This document shows positions 59,735 through 64,000 of a stretch of 64,000 nt of DNA, piece after piece; positions within the stretch are counted from its first letter, which is position 1; each line of letters starts with the position of its first letter. Where the stretch lies: the NCBI RefSeq assembly GCF_007713465.1, contig NZ_VMSG01000027.1, positions 1 to 64,000 of the forward strand, read 5' to 3'. The stretch comes from Pseudomonas sp. H3(2019). GTDB lineage: Bacteria; Pseudomonadota; Gammaproteobacteria; Pseudomonadales; Pseudomonadaceae. The notes beneath the pieces are model-generated. The model worked only from the letters and a program-made list of their open reading frames with translations, had not been told where the DNA came from and made no database searches. A program made the position numbers and the translations under genes.

Positions 59735-60058
59735 ATGAAGTTTCGCTCAGTGCCCACCGCTGTTACCTCCATCACCTCAGGTGTCACTCCACCCAAGCGC
59801 TTTTCGATTCGAGTCGCCGAATGGTTGCTCGACAGCCCACGCCTGGGCGATAACCCCAACGTCAAACATTTCGCCGGGCGTTTGCTCAAGGCTCCAGCGC
59901 GTGAAGGGGTGGTGGCTGCGCAAAGTCGTCTGGGGCAATTGATGTGCCGCGAATGCGGCAATGCCCGGGATCGGCGAATTGGCCAGGACCTGCTGCGCCA
60001 AGCCGCGCGTGCCGGCGACCGGCGTGCCCGGCAGGAACTCGGTCAGATCGAAGACTGA
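59735..60058 (+). CDS. Conserved hypothetical protein (107 aa), Sel1-like C terminus
   Basis: The 107-residue basic protein has the C-terminal pattern LMCRECGNARDRRIGQDLLRQAARAGDRRARQELGQIED, which resembles one Sel1/TPR-like repeat (helix-turn-helix with AxxGDxxAxxxLG). The N-terminal half is rich in Arg and Pro. Homologues start MKFRSV; the upstream open frame is not similar. It lies 62 bp before rmuC and may be in its unit. Function unknown. Confidence 0.65.
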   Translation: MKFRSVPTAVTSITSGVTPPKRFSIRVAEWLLDSPRLGDNPNVKHFAGRLLKAPAREGVVAAQSRLGQLMCRECGNARDRRIGQDLLRQAARAGDRRARQELGQIED

Positions 60059-60119
60059 GCTGTCCAAGCCCCGACGGCTTGGTTAACCTTCGCGCTTTAA
60101 TTCATCGGCAGGAGTCGTC

Positions 60120-61598
60120 ATGGCTATGGACGTGACCAGTGTGTTGCTCGGTCTGGCGGGTGCTGCGCTACCGTTATTGATGCTGGCGTGGCAGTTACAG
60201 CGGCGCCTGAGCACCGCGCAGTCCGAGCTGTCGCTGCTTGAAGAGCGCTTGGGTACTGCACAACTGGCGCAGGACGGTCTTAATGCGCAACTCGATGCCT
60301 GCCGTGATGAAATCAGCGACCTGAGCCAGGCCAATGCCGCCAAGCAAGCCGATCTGGCTGCCGTGCGCCGTGAAGTCGAGCTGTTGCAGATCGAGCGCGA
60401 CAACGCCCGTGATGCGGCCCATGCCTGGAACCTTGAACGCAGCAGTAAAGAGGCCGAGTTGCGGCGGCTGGACGCGCAGGCCGCCTCATTGAATGCCGAG
60501 CTGCGTGAGCAGCAGGAAAGCCATCAGCAACGCCTGAGCGACCTGCAAGGCTCTCGGGACGAGCTGCGGGCGCAGTTCGCCGAGCTGGCCGGGAAAATCT
60601 TCGATGAGCGCGAACAGCGCTTTGCCGAAACCAGCCAGCAGCGTTTGGGCCAATTGCTCGACCCACTGAAAGAGCGCATTCAATCCTTCGAAAAACGCGT
60701 CGAGGAAAGTTATCAGGCTGAAGCTCGCGAGCGCTTCTCGCTGGCCAAGGAACTGGAGCGTCTGCAACAACTGAACCTGCGCTTGAGCGACGAGGCGACC
60801 AACCTCACGCGAGCACTCAAGGGGCAGAAAACCCAAGGCAACTGGGGTGAGTTGATTCTCGAACGAGTGCTGGAACACGCTGGCCTGGAGAAGGGCCGCG
60901 AGTACCAGACTCAAGTCAGTCTCAAAGGCCCGGATGGCGAGCGCTTCCAGCCCGACGTGCTGATTTATCTGCCGGGCGACAAGCAGGTGGTGGTCGACTC
61001 CAAAGTCAGCCTGACGGCCTATCAGCAATACGTGGCGGCTGACGACGATGCGATTGGCCAGGCCGCGCTGAAACAGCACGTGCTGTCGTTGCGCAATCAC
61101 GTCAAGGGCCTGTCCGACAAGGACTATAAGCGTCTGGACGGTCTGCACAGCCTGGATTTCGTATTACTTTTCGTGCCCATCGAGGCGGCTTTTTCCGCGG
61201 CATTGCAGGCCGAACCGAATCTGTTTCAGGAAGCGTTCGATCGCCATATCGTCATTGTCAGCCCGACCACCTTGCTGGCGACGTTGCGCGTCATCGACAG
61301 CCTGTGGAAGCAGGAGCGCCAGAGCCAGAACGCTCGGGAAATCGCTGAGCGTGCAGGTTGGCTATACGACAAGTTCGTGCTGTTTATTCAAGATTTGGAC
61401 GAGGTCGGCAATCGCTTGCAGCAACTGGATAAAGCCTACAGCGCCGCACGCAATAAACTGACGGAAGGCCGCGGCAATCTGGTCAGCCGTAGCGAGCAGC
61501 TCAAATTGCTCGGCGCACGGGCCAGCAAGAGCTTGCCGGCCGATCTGCTGGAGCGGGCGATGACCGATGTCGATGGGTTGGCCGAGCTGCCGGAATAA
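60120..61598 (+). CDS. rmuC: DNA recombination protein RmuC
   Basis: RmuC limits inversions at short inverted repeats in E. coli. The 492-residue protein has an N-terminal membrane helix (VLLGLAGAALPLLMLAWQL) and a long coiled coil (residues ~25-220, Glu/Gln/Arg-rich). The RmuC nuclease-like domain follows: GNWGELILERVLEHAGLEKGREYQTQ, PDVLIYLPGDKQVVVDSKVSLTAY and LDFVLLFVPIEAAFSAAL (residues ~240-400). It ends 15 bp before the stop of the convergent kinase gene. Confidence 0.94.
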   Translation: MAMDVTSVLLGLAGAALPLLMLAWQLQRRLSTAQSELSLLEERLGTAQLAQDGLNAQLDACRDEISDLSQANAAKQADLAAVRREVELLQIERDNARDAAHAWNLERSSKEAELRRLDAQAASLNAELREQQESHQQRLSDLQGSRDELRAQFAELAGKIFDEREQRFAETSQQRLGQLLDPLKERIQSFEKRVEESYQAEARERFSLAKELERLQQLNLRLSDEATNLTRALKGQKTQGNWGELILERVLEHAGLEKGREYQTQVSLKGPDGERFQPDVLIYLPGDKQVVVDSKVSLTAYQQYVAADDDAIGQAALKQHVLSLRNHVKGLSDKDYKRLDGLHSLDFVLLFVPIEAAFSAALQAEPNLFQEAFDRHIVIVSPTTLLATLRVIDSLWKQERQSQNAREIAERAGWLYDKFVLFIQDLDEVGNRLQQLDKAYSAARNKLTEGRGNLVSRSEQLKLLGARASKSLPADLLERAMTDVDGLAELPE

Positions 61599-61613
61599 AT
61601 CAAAAGATCGTCT

Positions 61614-64000
61614 TCATCGCAACGGCAAATGCCGACTCAACAACGCCCGCAACGCCGCCGGTTTCACCGGTTTTTGCAGGTATTCCAGGCCTGCTGCATG
61701 CACTTGGGCGACCATCTCCGGTCGCCCGTCAGCACTGATCACCACGCCAGGTACCGGCTCGCCGAGTTGGGAGCGTAGCCAGGCCATGAGTTCGGTACCG
61801 GTTTCGCCATGGTCGAGGTGGTAATCCACCAGCGCCAGTTGCGGGCGCATGCCATCGCTGAGCAGGGCGACGCACTCATCGCGATTACGCGCGGTATACA
61901 CCTGGCAACCCCAGCGCGAGAGCAGGCTGTTCATGCCGATCAGAATGCTGTCTTCGTTATCGATACACAGCACCTGCGCGCCTGTTGGCAGCCGGCCATT
62001 GAGTTTGGCAGGTGTACCGGGCGCACTGGTTTGAGCGTGGGCCAGAGGCACGCTGACGCTGAACACACTGCCTTTGCCTGACCAGGAGCGGACTTGCAGT
62101 TGATGACCCAGCACCCGGCACAAGCCGTCGGCAATCGCCAAGCCCAGGCCCAAACCTTTTTCGGCGCGGGTCTGGTGGCTGTCGAGGCGCTTGAACTCCT
62201 CGAAGATCACTTGGCGTTTGTCTTCGGGAATCCCCGGGCCACGGTCCCAGACCTCCAGGCACAGCTGATCGCCCTTGTGTCGTACGCCCAGCAGCACGGG
62301 ACCTTTGGCGTAGCGAAAGGCGTTGGTCAGGAAGTTTTGCAGAATCCGCCGCAGCAATTTGATATCGCTGTCGACCCGTAGGCGACTGCCGCGCAGGCGA
62401 AATTTCAGCCCTTGCTCCTGCGCCAGCGCCTTGAACTCGGCGCCGAGGGTGTCGAACAAATCATTCAGCACAAATGGCTTGCGATCCGGGTTGATCTTGC
62501 CGTTTTCCAGGCGCGAGATGTCGAGCAGGTCACTGATCAAGTCCTCGGCCGAGCGTAGCGAACTGTCCAGATGCTGTACCAGTTGCCGGGTCTCGCGGGA
62601 GAGATCGTCGTTCTGGTGGGAGAGGGCGGCCGAGAACAGCCGCGCGGCGTTCAATGGCTGCATCAGGTCGTGGCTGACGGCTGCAAGGAAACGGGTTTTC
62701 GACTGATTGGCCGCCTCGGCGGTACCTTTGGCTTCGGTCAACGCGATGTTCAACTGCGACAGTTCATGGGTACGCTCGGCGACACGTCGCTCCAGGCCCT
62801 CGTTGGCCTCGGTCAGCGCTTGCTCAGCTTCGCGAAACGCGGTGATGTCGGTGAAACTCATGACAAACCCGCCGCCCGGCATTGGATTGCCGATCAGCTC
62901 GATCACCCGACCGTTGGGGAACAAACGCTCCGAGGTATGGGCGCGCCCCTGGCGCATCCAGTGCAGGCGCCGGGCAACGTGGACTTCCGCCTCGCCGGGG
63001 CCGCACAGGCCGCGTTCGGCGTTATAGCGAATGATGTCGGCAATCGGCCGGCCGACGCTGATCAGGCCATCCGGGTAGTTGAACAGTTCAAGGTAGCGAC
63101 GGTTCCAGGCCACCAGTTTGAGCGACTGGTCGACCACGCTGATGCCTTGGGTAATGTTCTCGATCGCGCCTTGCAGCAAGGCGCGGTTGAATTGCAGCAC
63201 TTCCGAGGCTTCGTCGGCGATTCGCACCACGTCCTCGAGCTGCATTTCCCGACCTTCAATAGCGGCTTTTACGACGGCGCGGGTCGATGACGCCCCCAGT
63301 ACACCGGCGAGCAAGCGTTCGGTGTGAGCGATCCATTCATCGTCGGCATTCTGATTCGGGTTGAAGCCCTTGCCTTGACGGTAGGCGAAGCGGATGAAGC
63401 TCTGGCGTGCCCGTTCTTCGCCGACAAAACGTGCCGCGAGTTGCAGCAGGTCGTCGATTTGCACCGCCAGCATCGAGCGCGCGCTCGGCCGTGTGCTGAT
63501 CTCCTGACCAATGAAACGTCCGGCCTGCCAGTGTTCCGAGACCCGTGTGCGCGACAACACCGACACCCAGGCGAACAAGGTGAAGTTACCGGCCAGCGAC
63601 AACACCACGCCTTGAGTCAGTGGGGAAATCGGCAGGTTCAGCGGATTGCCGTGCAGCCAGCCCAGCCCTGGGAAACTGTGCAACGACCAGCCCAGGCTGT
63701 TGGCGGCGATCGGCAGAATCAACGTGTAGAACCAGAGAAAAGTCCCGGTGGCGAGACCGGCGAATACCCCGCGGCGGTTGGCCTGTTTCCAGTACAGCGC
63801 GCCGAGCATCGCCGGTGCCAGTTGGGTCACGGCGGCAAATGCGATCTGCCCGATGGTGGCCAGGCTGGCGGTCGAACCGAGCAGGCGATAGGAAACATAG
63901 GCCAGCAGCAGAATGGCGACGATGCTCACCCGACGCACCGAGAGCATCCAGTAGCGGAACACCTCGAACGGCCGCTCGGCGTTTTTCCGGCGCAGCAGCC
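61614..64000 (-). CDS. mxtR: SSF-domain hybrid sensor kinase, MxtR-like (3' part)
   Basis: The gene runs off the right edge; at least 795 codons are seen. The N-terminal part here is the end of a sodium/solute-symporter-like membrane domain (FAAVTQLAPAMLGALYWKQANRRGVFAGL, several helices). A PAS-like domain follows (AWNRRYLELFNYPDG), then HisKA with His in LAAVSHDLMQPLNAARLF, HATPase_c (NFLTNAFRYA, DRGPGIPEDKRQVIF, KGLGLGLAIAD) and a C-terminal receiver with Asp in LALVDYHLDHGETG. The SSF-PAS-HK-REC order matches the MxtR/PA3271 type, linked to acetate and redox control with ErdR. No start is visible: the frame stays open to the last base. Confidence 0.85.
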   Translation of the reverse strand, partial: LLRRKNAERPFEVFRYWMLSVRRVSIVAILLLAYVSYRLLGSTASLATIGQIAFAAVTQLAPAMLGALYWKQANRRGVFAGLATGTFLWFYTLILPIAANSLGWSLHSFPGLGWLHGNPLNLPISPLTQGVVLSLAGNFTLFAWVSVLSRTRVSEHWQAGRFIGQEISTRPSARSMLAVQIDDLLQLAARFVGEERARQSFIRFAYRQGKGFNPNQNADDEWIAHTERLLAGVLGASSTRAVVKAAIEGREMQLEDVVRIADEASEVLQFNRALLQGAIENITQGISVVDQSLKLVAWNRRYLELFNYPDGLISVGRPIADIIRYNAERGLCGPGEAEVHVARRLHWMRQGRAHTSERLFPNGRVIELIGNPMPGGGFVMSFTDITAFREAEQALTEANEGLERRVAERTHELSQLNIALTEAKGTAEAANQSKTRFLAAVSHDLMQPLNAARLFSAALSHQNDDLSRETRQLVQHLDSSLRSAEDLISDLLDISRLENGKINPDRKPFVLNDLFDTLGAEFKALAQEQGLKFRLRGSRLRVDSDIKLLRRILQNFLTNAFRYAKGPVLLGVRHKGDQLCLEVWDRGPGIPEDKRQVIFEEFKRLDSHQTRAEKGLGLGLAIADGLCRVLGHQLQVRSWSGKGSVFSVSVPLAHAQTSAPGTPAKLNGRLPTGAQVLCIDNEDSILIGMNSLLSRWGCQVYTARNRDECVALLSDGMRPQLALVDYHLDHGETGTELMAWLRSQLGEPVPGVVISADGRPEMVAQVHAAGLEYLQKPVKPAALRALLSRHLPLR

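Noticed and set aside
1..64000. CRISPR array, prophage, integron or tRNA gene
   Set aside because: No regularly spaced direct repeats, integrase, transposase or cloverleaf-like sequence was seen; the repeats found are REP-type hairpins.

Overview
The window reads as chromosomal DNA of a fluorescent Pseudomonas, most likely the P. fluorescens complex. The basis is gene content and order recalled from Pseudomonas genomes (nrdA beside an RstAB-like pair, pcpS, phoPQ, dctA; gacS-cysM-rlmD-relA-mazG; purMN-hda; a cobO-to-cobV operon then fadL), GC-rich coding sequence, sigma-54 promoters, and REP/REPIN repeats of the type common in this group. No search could be run, so species placement is inference. 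I saw no rRNA or tRNA gene, CRISPR array, prophage or insertion sequence. The window looks like core genome with small accessory changes.

Layout: 0-3.3 kb, flagellar rod/hook genes flgBCDE behind a sigma-54 promoter. 3.4-6.3 kb, nrdA on the minus strand with its own promoter, a DnaA box and an NrdR-like box; nrdB is not beside it. 7.0-13.5 kb, two OmpR-type two-component systems (RstAB-like and PhoPQ) flanking pcpS and a secreted dienelactone-hydrolase-like protein. 13.6-19 kb, an AraC-type regulator divergent from dctA (sigma-54 promoter plus twin palindromes), a CoA-transferase, SprT and a Yip1 protein. 19-23.8 kb, ttcA, a 3-methyladenine glycosylase family protein, DUF2069-wrbA-arsC, a thioredoxin-like lipoprotein and a META-domain lipoprotein. 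23.9-29.4 kb, ldhA, gacS and a PirRS-like pair whose kinase has lost its sensor region. 29.6-35.8 kb, cysM, rlmD, relA, mazG and a DUF2058 gene. 36.3-44.4 kb, a DUF3108 protein, purN-purM, a DUF2066 protein, a PerM-type permease, hda, two NlpC/P60 lipoproteins and an O-methyltransferase. 45.2-54.3 kb, a cobalamin riboswitch followed by ten tightly overlapping genes for the late, adenosylating and nucleotide-loop half of B12 synthesis. 54.4-56.2 kb, a MarR regulator, an MFS transporter and a 40-residue protein with matching operators. 56.3-64 kb, a FadL-type porin, small conserved genes, an empty kilobase with structured elements, rmuC, and the 3' part of an SSF-hybrid kinase (MxtR-like) running off the window.

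The strongest non-genic signals are the two sigma-54 promoters with upstream inverted repeats, the nrdA control region, the shared MarR palindrome, four REPINs in two subfamilies of opposite orientation, six copies of a second hairpin repeat, and a REP-like sequence that encodes the last residues of CobB. I did not find a convincing wholly new multi-gene system. The best leads for undescribed biology are the soluble PirS-like kinase, the MarR/MFS/40-aa unit, and a possible minus-strand RNA near 59.2 kb.
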